In this document: one piece after another, positions 48,127 through 57,456 of the stretch
Layout: every line of letters starts with the position of its first letter
Position numbering within the stretch: the stretch's first letter is position 1
DNA from: an uncultured Clostridia bacterium
GTDB taxonomy: Bacteria; Bacillota; Clostridia; Christensenellales; Aristaeellaceae
Assembly (NCBI GenBank): GCA_947166385.1
Contig: CAMVEB010000014.1
Span: 29,928-93,927 of the forward strand
Length of the DNA: 64,000 nt
Direction of reading: 5' to 3'
Translations under genes and position numbers: made by a program
Notes under the pieces: generated by a model
Seen by the model: the letters and a program-made list of their open reading frames with translations, nothing else
Database searches by the model: none
What the model was told of the DNA's origin: nothing

Positions 48127-48930
48127 TCAGTTCAGTTCATCCAGCAGGATGTAGTACCGGAGCTTCTCTTCTTCTTTCGGAACGCCTGCGGCCCGGAACA
48201 GATCGTCGGGATGAATGTTCGGATAGATTTTTCCATAGTGCCCGTCGCTGTTGTGTTTCAGGCTCCGCCAGCCCAGGGCCAGATCCATCCAGCGGTCTCC
48301 GGCTCCGACATTGCCCGCGTCGATGAATCCGGTAAACCGTTTTCCGTCTGTAAAGAGGTTTGGCAGACAGAAGTCCCCGTGGGTGACCACACGATCCTGC
48401 TGCGGCAGGTGGCTTTTCAGCCAGCCCAGGAGGGCTTCCGGGTTTTCAAATCCACCCGGGCCGAAGGTTTCCGGCTCACAGCCGGAGGGGTCAAAACGCC
48501 CGCTCAGGATCGCGGCTTCAGCATGGGAAAGGTTATCCGCGACAGTCCTTTCAAACGGGCAGTCTGCCACGGGAATCGACCACAGGATATGCAGCGCTTC
48601 CGCCATGCAGTCCAGCAGCAGGGTGGGATTGTTCATGACCTCGGGCCTGCACAGTTCTTTCCCCTGTATGCGTGTCATGAGCAGCCAGTCCTGCCCCTCC
48701 CACACTTCATGGGCGGCCACCTGCGGAACAGGCGCTTTCCCGGCAAGCCACTGCAGGACCTGGACATCCACGGTATCCCAGTCGTCCTCGGGACGGACTT
48801 TCAGCACAAAATCATCGAAAAGAAACACCTGTGCCCCGGACTTTCCGAGTCCGTCTGTTTTTCCGGCCTGATTGCCAAGGACAGCGGCGATCGAAGCCGG
48901 GATCTGACGGGTGTTTTCTGATCTGTCCAT
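48127..48930 (-). CDS. Aminoglycoside phosphotransferase, APH(3')-like
   Basis: A protein of about 267 residues with the APH fold. The Brenner-type motif HGDFCLPNLF near residue 180 holds the catalytic Asp. GFIDAGNVGAGDRWMDLALGWRSL, the metal-binding stretch of APH(3') enzymes, follows about 20 residues later. Close relatives phosphorylate kanamycin or neomycin; distant ones act on other small molecules, so resistance is a prediction. Possible starts lie at 48951, 48939, 48936 and 48930; the last has AAGGA at good distance. It converges on the reductase gene. Confidence 0.85.
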   Translation of the reverse strand: MDRSENTRQIPASIAAVLGNQAGKTDGLGKSGAQVFLFDDFVLKVRPEDDWDTVDVQVLQWLAGKAPVPQVAAHEVWEGQDWLLMTRIQGKELCRPEVMNNPTLLLDCMAEALHILWSIPVADCPFERTVADNLSHAEAAILSGRFDPSGCEPETFGPGGFENPEALLGWLKSHLPQQDRVVTHGDFCLPNLFTDGKRFTGFIDAGNVGAGDRWMDLALGWRSLKHNSDGHYGKIYPNIHPDDLFRAAGVPKEEEKLRYYILLDELN

Positions 48931-49049
48931 GCGCATCATTTCCTTTTTCATGAAAACGTTTCTCCGTTTCCGAATTTGCTTCAGATATCCGGCGCTCTGA
49001 ACCGGATTTCAGGGTATTCTATCATGAGTCACCCGGCATTCGCAAGGCC

Positions 49050-49083
49050 GGATATCCTACGTGCCGCGGGGCGGCGTATATCC
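49050..49083. other. Strong intergenic hairpin
   Basis: GGATA-TAC-GCCGC and GCGGC-GTA-TATCC form an interrupted stem around a GGG loop. There is no T-run, so it does not look like a terminator. It lies in the 233-base divergent gap, 80 bases before the next coding start, and may belong to a 5' leader. Confidence 0.4.
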
Positions 49084-49163
49084 CGGGACGGTCTTCTGCA
49101 ACAGTGAAACGGGGACAGAAATGGATCCGCGATGCGGAAACTGATTAAAAAGGAGGATTCCCA

Positions 49164-50036
49164 ATGAATACTTTCAGAAAAACTCTGAGTCTGATGCTTG
49201 CCCTGTGCGTGCTCTGCGGGCTGGCTGCAGGCGCGTCTGCTTCCATCTTTACCGATGCTCACGGCAATGTGATTGAGCTGGATGATTCCCTGGAAGCCTA
49301 TACCAATGAAGTTCTTGCCGGCGCGGAGAATGCCGCACGCAGGGGAGAAACCAACCTGGGTGATCTTTGGACGGATGCGCTGCGCTGGTTTGTTGTTTCC
49401 GGGACCATCAATGAGTATTGGGAAGAAGATGATGTGACCGCCGGAAACAATGAGATAGCGGTCGACGCGGATCATGTGGTCGCCCTGTGGAACGGCGGCA
49501 ATCTGCGTGCCGACGTGGCGGAAGGGAAGTTCGGCGCGGAACAGCTGGCTGAAGTGCTGCCCTATCCGAATAAAGTGGCTGTCGTTTATGTGACCGGCGC
49601 GCAGCTGGCGGAGGCCCTGGAAGCCGCGTCTCAGGGACTGCCCTATACTGCGGATACCGCTGATGTCTGTGCTTCCTTCATGCAGGTTTCCGGGATCAGG
49701 TATACGGTGGATACCGCCGTTCCCTATGATCGGGGGGAAGCCTACGGTGATAAGGAAATCTGGTTCAGGGCCGCCTCGCTGGGCCGTGTTACCGTGGAGG
49801 ATGTGAATGGACAGCCCTTTGATCCCGAAGCCACCTATGCGGTGATCACCAGCAATGCCAACTTCAACGGCATGGATTCTTCCTACATTTTTCCGATCGC
49901 CGCTGAAGCCAATGAAAAGAGCACCATTACCACCGCGGTGGTTCGCGATGTCATCTGGCTGTATATCGCGGGCGAACTGAACAATGTGATCGGCGAAGAC
50001 TATGCCGCGGCGCAGGGCCGCATCACCATTAAATAA
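49164..50036 (+). CDS. Stand-alone 5'-nucleotidase C-terminal domain protein, secreted
   Basis: A 290-residue exported protein with signal peptide MNTFRKTLSLMLALCVLCGLAAGASA. The rest corresponds only to the substrate-binding C-domain of UshA-like nucleotidases (TNLGDLWTDALRWFV, ALWNGGNLRADVAEGKF, VLPYPNKVAVVYVTGAQL). The metal-dependent catalytic domain is absent. It may bind nucleotides without hydrolysing them. It resembles the C-half of the enzyme at 35264-36961, so it is a likely paralogue after domain loss. It is 18 bases upstream of moxR. Confidence 0.82.
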   Translation: MNTFRKTLSLMLALCVLCGLAAGASASIFTDAHGNVIELDDSLEAYTNEVLAGAENAARRGETNLGDLWTDALRWFVVSGTINEYWEEDDVTAGNNEIAVDADHVVALWNGGNLRADVAEGKFGAEQLAEVLPYPNKVAVVYVTGAQLAEALEAASQGLPYTADTADVCASFMQVSGIRYTVDTAVPYDRGEAYGDKEIWFRAASLGRVTVEDVNGQPFDPEATYAVITSNANFNGMDSSYIFPIAAEANEKSTITTAVVRDVIWLYIAGELNNVIGEDYAAAQGRITIK

Positions 50037-50054
50037 ACCGAGGAACCAGATCAT

Positions 50055-51011
50055 ATGCAATCTCAGCTTGAATCCGTGATCCGGGAAGTGGAGAAGGTCA
50101 TCATCGGGAAGCGGCCTGTGATCGAAAAGATGCTGATGGCGCTGCTGGCAGAGGGACATGTGCTGCTGGACGATGTGCCGGGCGTGGGCAAAACAACCCT
50201 GGCTGTGGCGCTGAGCCGGGCCGTCAGCCTTCGGTTCCAGCGGGTGCAGTTTACGCCGGATGTGCTGCCTTCCGACCTGGTGGGCTTTTCCGTGTACAAC
50301 AAAGCCAGCGGGGATTTCCTGTACCGTTCCGGCGCGGTCAGCCATGCCAACCTGCTGCTGGGGGATGAGATCAACCGGGCCGCCAGCAAGACCCAGTCAG
50401 CCCTGCTGGAAGCCATGGAAGAGCGCCAGGTCACGGTGGACGGAAAAACCTACTTTCTGGAAAGCCCGTTCATGGTCATTGCTACGGAGAACAGCGTCGG
50501 CACAGCCGGGACGCAGTTTCTTCCTTATGCGCAGATGGATCGCTTCCTGGTACGCCTGTCCCTGGGATATCCGGATTATGAAGCGCAGATGGCCATCCTG
50601 CGGGACCGCCAGACAGAAAATCCGCTGGACAGCGTTGCCTGCGTGCTGGACAGGGAGGCTGTGACAGCCCTGCAGCGGGAGACATGCGCGGTTACTGCCG
50701 GGGATGCCGTTCTGGACTATATCACCCGGTTGACCATGGCTTCCCGGGAGCATGAGGCGGTGGAGGTAGGCATCAGCCCCCGGGGCGCATTGTTCCTGAA
50801 CCGGATGTCGAAGGCAAAAGCGTATCTGGAAGGCAGGGATTATGTCACAGGCGGGGATGTGCAGGACATTTTCAGGGATGTGTGCGCGCATCGTGTGCTG
50901 CTGAAAGAGAATGTGCGGGAAGCCGGCGTCGAAGAGGTGCTGGAAGAACTGCTGAGGAAAGTGGAAAATCCCGATGCCCATCGCCTGTTCCGGGGGATGA
51001 GAAAAGCATGA
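50055..51011 (+). CDS. MoxR-family AAA ATPase
   Basis: A 318-residue AAA+ ATPase. Walker A is DVPGVGKTTLAVAL near residue 40, Walker B is LLLGDEINRAASKTQSALLEAMEERQV near residue 103, and TENSVGTAGTQFLPYAQMDRF is the sensor region. MoxR ATPases act as chaperones in envelope or metal-insertion systems, typically with DUF58 and transglutaminase-like partners, which are represented by the next genes. The stop overlaps the next start by ATGA. Confidence 0.93.
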   Translation: MQSQLESVIREVEKVIIGKRPVIEKMLMALLAEGHVLLDDVPGVGKTTLAVALSRAVSLRFQRVQFTPDVLPSDLVGFSVYNKASGDFLYRSGAVSHANLLLGDEINRAASKTQSALLEAMEERQVTVDGKTYFLESPFMVIATENSVGTAGTQFLPYAQMDRFLVRLSLGYPDYEAQMAILRDRQTENPLDSVACVLDREAVTALQRETCAVTAGDAVLDYITRLTMASREHEAVEVGISPRGALFLNRMSKAKAYLEGRDYVTGGDVQDIFRDVCAHRVLLKENVREAGVEEVLEELLRKVENPDAHRLFRGMRKA

Positions 51012-52513
51012 GGAAGCGCTGGGCCGGCTATGCGGTCTGGCTGTTGCTGACCGCCTGTCTGTATTTTTTTGAAAATAATACCGGGACACGCACGGTGCTG
51101 ATCGGCTCCCTGCTGTTTCCGCTGATTCCCTTCCTGCGAAGTGTCTTCTTTGCGGAAGACGGCACAATCCGCGGAAAAACACCGAAAACACAGACAGTCA
51201 AAGCTTTTGCGCATCGGGAAACGGAAGAGCCGGGTGATGTGCGGCTGTATCAGCCCGGCGATCCTGTACGCCGTATCCACTGGAAGCTCTCCGCCAAGAA
51301 GGATGAATTGCTTCTGCGGGAAACGGTGACAGAGCAGACAATCATCGAAACAGAACAGAACGCGGCACCTGATGAGACCGGACAGAAAAGGGCCTTCCGA
51401 AAACACCTTTTATGGATATCGGCCGGCCTGATGGTTTTGTGCGCCATGCTGCTGATGCTGGTCCCGGAGGCCAGACACGGCGCAGAATCGCTTTGCAACC
51501 GGGTGTATGCGGCCAGTGAGGCGGTCAACGCCTATGCCTATGAGTACTTTCCGGTGCGGAAAGACCAGAGCGTCGCCATGGCTGTGATCCTGCTGGTTTC
51601 TTTACTTGCCGGACTGGCATCGTTGATGGTCTTGCTTCGCAGCAGGACGATGGCCCTCGGCACCATGGCGGCGATCACGTTCTTCCAGATCTACTTTGGC
51701 CTGCCGCTCCCAGCCTGGGGGAATATACTGCTGTATGGTTTCCTGGCCGGATGGATGATCAGGCGGCCTGCTGACCGGAAAGGCATCCTGATCGGGATGG
51801 TTTCCCTGCTGCTGGTGTCCCTTCTGGTGGTCTTTCTGTTTCCCGGGGTGGATGCGGATACCGAAGCGGTATCCGAAAACGTGCGGGATGTTCTCAGCCG
51901 GATGGCGCAGCAGATAACCGGCACGGTTCAGGAGCTGCCGGAAGGGGATACAGAGACCCGGCATGCGCATACGCTGTCGCTGCAGTCCGGAAGTGATGAA
52001 GCGCGGGCAGACCGGGAATACCGGCTGGTGACGGTGGAGGAAGAACAGATTTCCATGCCCCAATGGATCAACTGGATGAAGATCATTCTTCTTCTCCTGC
52101 TGGTCATCGCCCTGGTGGTTCTTCCATTTGCTCCGTTCCTGCTGCTCAATGCACGGAAGAAGAAAGCGCGGAAAGCAAGGGAAGCCTTTGATTCCGACAA
52201 TGTGAGCGAGGCTGTCTGCGCCATCTTCCGGCAGGTGATCGTATGGCTGCGCGAAACCGGTCATGACCCGGGGAATCTTCTGTACCGGAATTGGACGGAT
52301 ACCCTGCCGGCGGATCTTCCGGAGGGATATGCCGCCCGATTTGCAGACTGCGTCAAGGATTATGAGGAGGCCGCATACAGCGTTCATGACCTCCCGGAAG
52401 AAAAACGCCGGCAGGCGCTGAGCCTGCTGAAGGAGACGGAAGCCGCGCTGCTGAAGACCGCCAGCCGGAGACAGCGCCTTCGGATCAGGTATTGGATGTG
52501 TTTATGCGAATGA
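51008..52513 (+). CDS. Membrane protein with DUF58-like segment
   Basis: A 501-residue protein. Two membrane helices lie at the start. The short cytoplasmic block GDVRLYQPGDPVRRIHWKLS with LLLRE matches the core of DUF58 proteins (RxYxxGDxxRxIHWK). Five or more further helices follow and then a C-terminal cytoplasmic region like DUF4129. Neither a von Willebrand-like fold nor a transglutaminase Cys-His-Asp triad is visible, so it looks like a condensed fusion of the usual DUF58 and TgpA partners of MoxR. It overlaps both neighbours by ATGA. Confidence 0.7.
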   Translation: MRKRWAGYAVWLLLTACLYFFENNTGTRTVLIGSLLFPLIPFLRSVFFAEDGTIRGKTPKTQTVKAFAHRETEEPGDVRLYQPGDPVRRIHWKLSAKKDELLLRETVTEQTIIETEQNAAPDETGQKRAFRKHLLWISAGLMVLCAMLLMLVPEARHGAESLCNRVYAASEAVNAYAYEYFPVRKDQSVAMAVILLVSLLAGLASLMVLLRSRTMALGTMAAITFFQIYFGLPLPAWGNILLYGFLAGWMIRRPADRKGILIGMVSLLLVSLLVVFLFPGVDADTEAVSENVRDVLSRMAQQITGTVQELPEGDTETRHAHTLSLQSGSDEARADREYRLVTVEEEQISMPQWINWMKIILLLLLVIALVVLPFAPFLLLNARKKKARKAREAFDSDNVSEAVCAIFRQVIVWLRETGHDPGNLLYRNWTDTLPADLPEGYAARFADCVKDYEEAAYSVHDLPEEKRRQALSLLKETEAALLKTASRRQRLRIRYWMCLCE

Positions 52514-53526
52514 AAATCAGGAAGACGGGATGCGTATTCCTCCTGCTGCTTCTCTGCCTGCTGCTGACCGGCTGCCGGACAAGGACGGCAGGCATCGGTT
52601 CCGCCGACCGGCAGACGGAAACGGACGGGGCTGTGATGGCCGGATCGGCATCATCCGGTTCTGCGCCGGAAGAAGAGCCGGAAGATGCCGAATCAGCGGA
52701 TGAACAGAAAAGAATCGGGGCGACGGGGGAGAGGACAAGGGAGAATCCCGAAGCGTCCCGAAAAGAATACGATGAGAATGCCCCGGCGGAAATCGTGCCC
52801 GGAACGGATCGTGCGGTTCAGACCGAAGGAGAAGGAGACGGGGCAGGTGAACAGGGGGACAGCGAAACAGAAACGGTTTCCAGGCTGAATGACAACGCGG
52901 AGGAAACCGCAACGCTGACGGTGCCGGCAGAGGAAGCGAAACAGCTTGGTGTTTCAGAAGATGCGGAGGAAGCCGATTCCGTCATGACCTACTATACGGT
53001 CCTGCTGGCGGATCGCATGGGCAGTCTCTTTGAGTGCCAGCGGCAGTATGTGTACTGGGAAACTCCGGAAGACCATGTGACGATATTCAGAACCTCGCCG
53101 GAACACAGCCTCATTCTGGATGCCGGGGCATACGATGTATCTGCCCGGCTGCTGGAAGGGAACCTGCATGTGGATGACGGATGGATCAGCCGGAAGAATC
53201 CGGGGGTGATCGTGAAAGCTGTGGACAGCAGGATCCTGGGGACAGGTGTATCATCCGCAGGAAGAGCCCGTGAGGTTTATACAGACCTGCTGAACCGGGC
53301 GGGATGGTCTTCCCTCAACGCGGTGCGGAACGGACGGGTCATTCTTCTGTCCGAGGAACTGCTGGAAGCGCCTTATCTGCGGGTGGCTGCCATGCTGGCC
53401 GTTGCCAGAACGGCCAGTCCGAACCTTCTGGCAGAGGTTGATCCGGACAGAGCGCTGGAAATGCTGGCGGAGGAGGCGACCGGGAGCGTTCCGACCGGAA
53501 TCTATTTTTACGGCGGAGAGAACTGA
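52510..53526 (+). CDS. Lipoprotein of the MoxR operon
   Basis: A 338-residue predicted lipoprotein: basic start, hydrophobic stretch and lipobox LLTGC near residue 20. A long Glu/Thr/Ser-rich disordered region follows (about 25-145). A folded C-terminal domain has YTVLLADRMGSLFECQRQYV, VRNGRVILLSEELL and VAAMLAVARTASPNLL, which resembles the C-lobe of BtuF-like periplasmic binding proteins. Only one lobe is visible, so ligand binding is doubtful. Translation is coupled by ATGA overlap. Confidence 0.65.
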   Translation: MKIRKTGCVFLLLLLCLLLTGCRTRTAGIGSADRQTETDGAVMAGSASSGSAPEEEPEDAESADEQKRIGATGERTRENPEASRKEYDENAPAEIVPGTDRAVQTEGEGDGAGEQGDSETETVSRLNDNAEETATLTVPAEEAKQLGVSEDAEEADSVMTYYTVLLADRMGSLFECQRQYVYWETPEDHVTIFRTSPEHSLILDAGAYDVSARLLEGNLHVDDGWISRKNPGVIVKAVDSRILGTGVSSAGRAREVYTDLLNRAGWSSLNAVRNGRVILLSEELLEAPYLRVAAMLAVARTASPNLLAEVDPDRALEMLAEEATGSVPTGIYFYGGEN

Positions 53527-53551
53527 CGAACATTCCCGGGACGGACGGTCG

Positions 53552-53586
53552 GGGAAAAAGAAGGGGGCTGTGATTTCACAGCCCCC
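53552..53586 (-). terminator. Terminator of the peptide ABC operon
   Basis: GGGGGCTGTG and CACAGCCCCC with a 4-base loop. Leftward a T-rich run (TTCTTTTTCCCC) follows. Confidence 0.8.
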
Positions 53587-53608
53587 GGATCATTTTCCGT
53601 TGATCGGA

Positions 53609-55378
53609 TCAGTCGATGTCCGCGTAGGTCCAGATGACATCGCCGGTCGCCAGACGGATGACGTCATGGACGTTGGGCTTGAGCATCTGCGCGGTGGTGT
53701 AGTAGTACAGCGGGTTCACGCCGCCGGTGGCCATCAGGACTTTTTCAGCTTCCGCGGCCAGCTTGGCACGTTCCGTGGGATCGGTGGCGGCCTTCACGGC
53801 ATCCACCAGCGCATCGTAGGCTTCCGCCCAGGTCTTGTCGCCGTTCTCGCCCCAGTAGGCGCCCTTGCCGGCATCCTTGGTCACTTCGCTGTTGCGGGTG
53901 TAGTCGCCGATGTCGCGGCCGAGACGCGGATAGTTGTTGCCGGAAGCGGAGATAAAGATCTCCAGGAAGTTGACGACGTCGTTGAAGTCGGCGATCCAGC
54001 CCATGCGGGCGGCTTCGGCGTCACCGGCCTTCAGCTTGGTCTGCAGGGTGGCCCAGGCTTCCTGGTTGACCACGCCGGTGATGCCGAACTGGTTCCAGGT
54101 CTCCTGGACATACTGGATGATGGCGGCGTTGTTGCCGCTGTTGTTGAACGCGAATTCGATGGAGGGGAAGTCGGTGAACTGCAGGTCGCCGCCCTCGATC
54201 GTTCCAGTGCAGGGATAGCCCAGATCGATCAGGGTCTGCAGGGCTTCCACCTGGTCCTTCGTCAGGTCGGGGTTCACATCAGAAGGCTCGTTGGTGCCTT
54301 CATACCAGACGCCGTAGCCCTCCGCGGAACGAACATCGCTGTTCAGGCCGTCGGCCAGTCCCTTGGGGAAGAAACCGGTTGCCTGCACTTCGCCGCCCTT
54401 GGTCACGTAGGTCACGACTTCATAGCGGTTGATCAGCTGGCCCAGCGCGAAACGCGCCTTGCTCTGCTCCTGCACTGTCAGCTGCTTTGCTTCGGGGCTC
54501 AGATCCTTGTGTACATTGAAGAGGATGTAGTAGGTGCCCTGGGTCGGGTAGAACTCCAGTTCGCCGGGATAGGTGCTGTTCAGCCGTTCAAACTCAGAAG
54601 AGGAGATGGACTGGATGTACTGCACGGTGTTGTTTTCGTAAGCGGTCAGGATAGCGGTGTTGTCCTCGGACAGATAGAAGTTCAGGCCGTCCAGTTTCAC
54701 AGCATCCGCGTTCCAGTAATAGGGGTTCTTTTCGAAGACGATCACATCGTCCACTGCGTACTTGGTCATCTTGAAGGCGCCCAGACCCACATAGGTCTCG
54801 GGATTGGTCGCCCAGATGCCCTCGTTGTCCGCCAGGTCCACACGAACGGGATAGAACGGAACGAACGCGCACAGATCCAGGAAGTAGGCGCAGGGCTGGG
54901 GCAGATGCACCACGAAGGTACGGGCAGCATCGTCCACATCGATGGCCAGGGATCCGTCGTCGTTGCGGCTGATCACGTCATACAGGAAGCCGTAGTCGGC
55001 GCCCAGCTCGGCGGAAGCGGCGCGTTCCCAGGAAGCCTTGATCTGGGAAGCGGTGCAGTCGGTGCCGTCGGACCATTTCAGGCCTTCACGGAGCACGAAG
55101 GAGTAGGTCAGTCCGTCTTCGGAGACTTCATAGGACTCGGCCAGTTCCGGGGCCATCTGCGGATTGCCGTTGGCGTCATACTGGAAGCCGGTCAGTCCCG
55201 CGAAAGCGGAACGGATGATGTTGGATCCGGCGGAAGCACTGTTCAGTGCGGGATCCATGGACAGGGGGGTGCCGCCGCCCAGGAACAGGCTGATCACTTT
55301 GCCGCCTTCAGCCTGGGCGAAGGAAGCGAGGCTCAGCACCATGGCCAGAGCCAGTACGAGGGCTACGATTTTCTTCAT
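53609..55378 (-). CDS. Peptide ABC transporter substrate-binding protein (DppA/OppA type)
   Basis: A 589-residue exported protein of family SBP_bac_5. Signal peptide MKKIVALVLALAMVLSLASFAQAE is followed by LSMDPALNSASAG, the domain I entry YDANGNPQMAPELAESYEVSEDGLTYSFVLREGLKWSDG with its typical WSDG turn, and the late LNPLYYYTTAQM. It binds oligopeptides outside the membrane and delivers them to the permease encoded upstream. No Cys lipobox is present, so anchoring is unclear. GGAGG precedes the start. Last gene of the operon. Confidence 0.92.
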   Translation of the reverse strand: MKKIVALVLALAMVLSLASFAQAEGGKVISLFLGGGTPLSMDPALNSASAGSNIIRSAFAGLTGFQYDANGNPQMAPELAESYEVSEDGLTYSFVLREGLKWSDGTDCTASQIKASWERAASAELGADYGFLYDVISRNDDGSLAIDVDDAARTFVVHLPQPCAYFLDLCAFVPFYPVRVDLADNEGIWATNPETYVGLGAFKMTKYAVDDVIVFEKNPYYWNADAVKLDGLNFYLSEDNTAILTAYENNTVQYIQSISSSEFERLNSTYPGELEFYPTQGTYYILFNVHKDLSPEAKQLTVQEQSKARFALGQLINRYEVVTYVTKGGEVQATGFFPKGLADGLNSDVRSAEGYGVWYEGTNEPSDVNPDLTKDQVEALQTLIDLGYPCTGTIEGGDLQFTDFPSIEFAFNNSGNNAAIIQYVQETWNQFGITGVVNQEAWATLQTKLKAGDAEAARMGWIADFNDVVNFLEIFISASGNNYPRLGRDIGDYTRNSEVTKDAGKGAYWGENGDKTWAEAYDALVDAVKAATDPTERAKLAAEAEKVLMATGGVNPLYYYTTAQMLKPNVHDVIRLATGDVIWTYADID

Positions 55379-55431
55379 GGGGATTCCTCCTTGGTAATTA
55401 TTTTTCACGCCGTTCGGCGCAAATAACGGGA

Positions 55432-56430
55432 TCAGAGATTGTGACAGGCCGCGAAATGGCCGGGCGCCACTTCCCGCATGGCCGGGCAGGTTTTGGCACA
55501 GGCTTCGGTTGCCCTTTCGCAGCGGGGACGGAAGGGGCAGCCTTCCGGAACTTTCAGGGGGCTGGGAACGTCGCCCTTCAGCACGATGCGCTGCTGCCGG
55601 CGGCTGACTTTCGGATCCGGGATCGGCACGGCGCTCATCAGAGAGACCGTGTAGGGATGCACCGGATGCTTCGTGAGCTCATTGGCGGAGGCCAGCTCCA
55701 TCATATGGCCGAGGTACATGACCGCGATCCGGTTGGAGATGTGTTTCACGACGCTGATATCATGCGCGATGAACAGATAGGTCAGCCCCAGGCGGGCCTG
55801 CAGATCCTCCAGCATGTTGATGACCTGCGCCTGGATGGAAACATCCAGTGCGGAGACCGGCTCATCGCACACGATGAATTCGGGCTGGGAGGCCAGGGCC
55901 CGGGCAATCCCGATCCGCTGCCGCTGGCCGCCGGAAAACTCATGGGCATAGCGCGTGGCATGCTCCGTGTTCAGACCGACGAGGTTCATCAGCTCATGGA
56001 TCCGGGCTTCCCGGTCCTTCTTGTTCGTGTACATCTTATGGACATCGATCGGTTCGGCCACGATGTCCGCCACGGTCATCCGGGGATTCAGGGATGAATA
56101 CGGATCCTGGAACACCATCTGTGCCTGGCGGCGGAACTCCCGCAGGCTTTCCTTGCTGTCGATCTTTTTCCCCTTGAACCAGATTTCCCCGGCCGTCGGT
56201 TTGTAAAGCTGCAGGATGGTGCGGCCTATGGTGGTTTTTCCGCAGCCGCTTTCACCGACGAGACCGAGTGTTTCGCCCTTCCGGATATCGAAGGAAACAT
56301 CGTCCACCGCTTTCAGCATGGTGGTTTTCATGAACCCGGTCGTAATCGGGAAATACTCTTTCAGGTTCCGCACCTGCAGCAGGAATTCCGGATCCGGAGT
56401 GAAGGCTTTTGCCGTGCTTTCCGTTGCCAT
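55432..56430 (-). CDS. dppF: Peptide ABC transporter ATPase (DppF/OppF type)
   Basis: A 332-residue ATP-binding subunit. Walker A GESGCGKTTIGR lies near residue 58, signature FSGGQRQRIGIARAL near residue 165, and Walker B EFIVCDEPVSALD. The C-terminal extension GCPFRPRCERATEAC is the OppF/DppF cysteine cluster that can hold an iron-sulfur centre. The start shares a base with the stop of the partner gene (TAATG). Confidence 0.93.
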   Translation of the reverse strand: MATESTAKAFTPDPEFLLQVRNLKEYFPITTGFMKTTMLKAVDDVSFDIRKGETLGLVGESGCGKTTIGRTILQLYKPTAGEIWFKGKKIDSKESLREFRRQAQMVFQDPYSSLNPRMTVADIVAEPIDVHKMYTNKKDREARIHELMNLVGLNTEHATRYAHEFSGGQRQRIGIARALASQPEFIVCDEPVSALDVSIQAQVINMLEDLQARLGLTYLFIAHDISVVKHISNRIAVMYLGHMMELASANELTKHPVHPYTVSLMSAVPIPDPKVSRRQQRIVLKGDVPSPLKVPEGCPFRPRCERATEACAKTCPAMREVAPGHFAACHNL

Positions 56431-57443
56431 TATGCCTCTTCCTCCTCTTCCTCCGGCCGCTCTGTGGAGCAGATCCCGTCGCGGATGTTCTGCCAGCAGG
56501 CGGACAGGTGATTGTGGCCGACCCAGTATTCCTTTGCCTTCTCCTGCAGGCAGATCTTCATGGCCCGGTCACACCGGGGCGCAAAGGGACATCCGGGCGG
56601 CATATGCAGCAGGTCGATTGGCGTACCGGCGATCGGAATCAGTTTCTTTTTCTCGTCGTCGTTCATATCGGGGATGGACCGCATCAGTCCTTTGGTATAT
56701 TCATGGCAGGGATGATAGAAGATCGCGTCTGCCGTGCCGCGCTCACAGACGCTGCCGGCATACATGACAATCACTTCATCGCAGATCTGGGCGATGACGC
56801 CCATGTCATGAGTGATCATGATGACCGCCATACCCATTTTCTTCTGCAGGTCCAGGATCAGCTCCAGGATCTGCGCCTGGATGGTGACATCGAGGGCGGT
56901 GGTCGGCTCGTCGGCAATCAGGATATCCGGTTCGCAGGCCAGCGCCATGGCGATCATGACGCGCTGGCGCATGCCGCCGGACAGCTCGTAGGCGTATTGC
57001 CGGATCCGCTTCTCCGGTTCGGAAATGCCGACGAGCTTCAGCATCTCCACGGCCCGCTCCTCGGCCTGCTTCTTATTCCGGTTGGTATGGAGCAGGATGG
57101 CTTCTTCCAGCTGGTTTCCGATGGTGAAGGTCGGGTTCAGCGAGGTCATGGGATCCTGGAAAATGATGCTGATCTTGTTGCCGCGGATTTCACGCATCTC
57201 CGCGTCGCTTTTTCCGACCAGCTCCTCATCGCGGAAACGGATGGATCCGGAGACAATCCGGCCCGGATGGGTCAGGATCTGAAGCACCGAGTAGGCGGTG
57301 ACGGATTTTCCGGATCCGCTCTCGCCGACGATGCCCAGCACTTTTCCTTTTTCAAGGCGGAACGACAGCCCGTTCACCGCTTTGACCTCTCCGGCAGAGG
57401 TGAAGAAGGAGGTGTGAAGGTCTTGGACTTCCAGCAAACTCAT
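56430..57443 (-). CDS. dppD: Peptide ABC transporter ATPase (DppD/OppD type)
   Basis: A 337-residue ATP-binding subunit. Walker A is [14 protein letters not shown] near residue 40, signature [16 protein letters not shown] near residue 155, Walker [14 protein letters not shown]. The Cys-containing C-terminal segment is [15 protein letters not shown]. It ends in a Glu-rich tail. It pairs with the next ATPase as an asymmetric dimer. The start at 57443 has GGAGGGG before it. Confidence 0.93.
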   Translation of the reverse strand: MSLLEVQDLHTSFFTSAGEVKAVNGLSFRLEKGKVLGIVGESGSGKSVTAYSVLQILTHPGRIVSGSIRFRDEELVGKSDAEMREIRGNKISIIFQDPMTSLNPTFTIGNQLEEAILLHTNRNKKQAEERAVEMLKLVGISEPEKRIRQYAYELSGGMRQRVMIAMALACEPDILIADEPTTALDVTIQAQILELILDLQKKMGMAVIMITHDMGVIAQICDEVIVMYAGSVCERGTADAIFYHPCHEYTKGLMRSIPDMNDDEKKKLIPIAGTPIDLLHMPPGCPFAPRCDRAMKICLQEKAKEYWVGHNHLSACWQNIRDGICSTERPEEEEEEA

Positions 57444-57456
57444 TTCATACCCCTCC

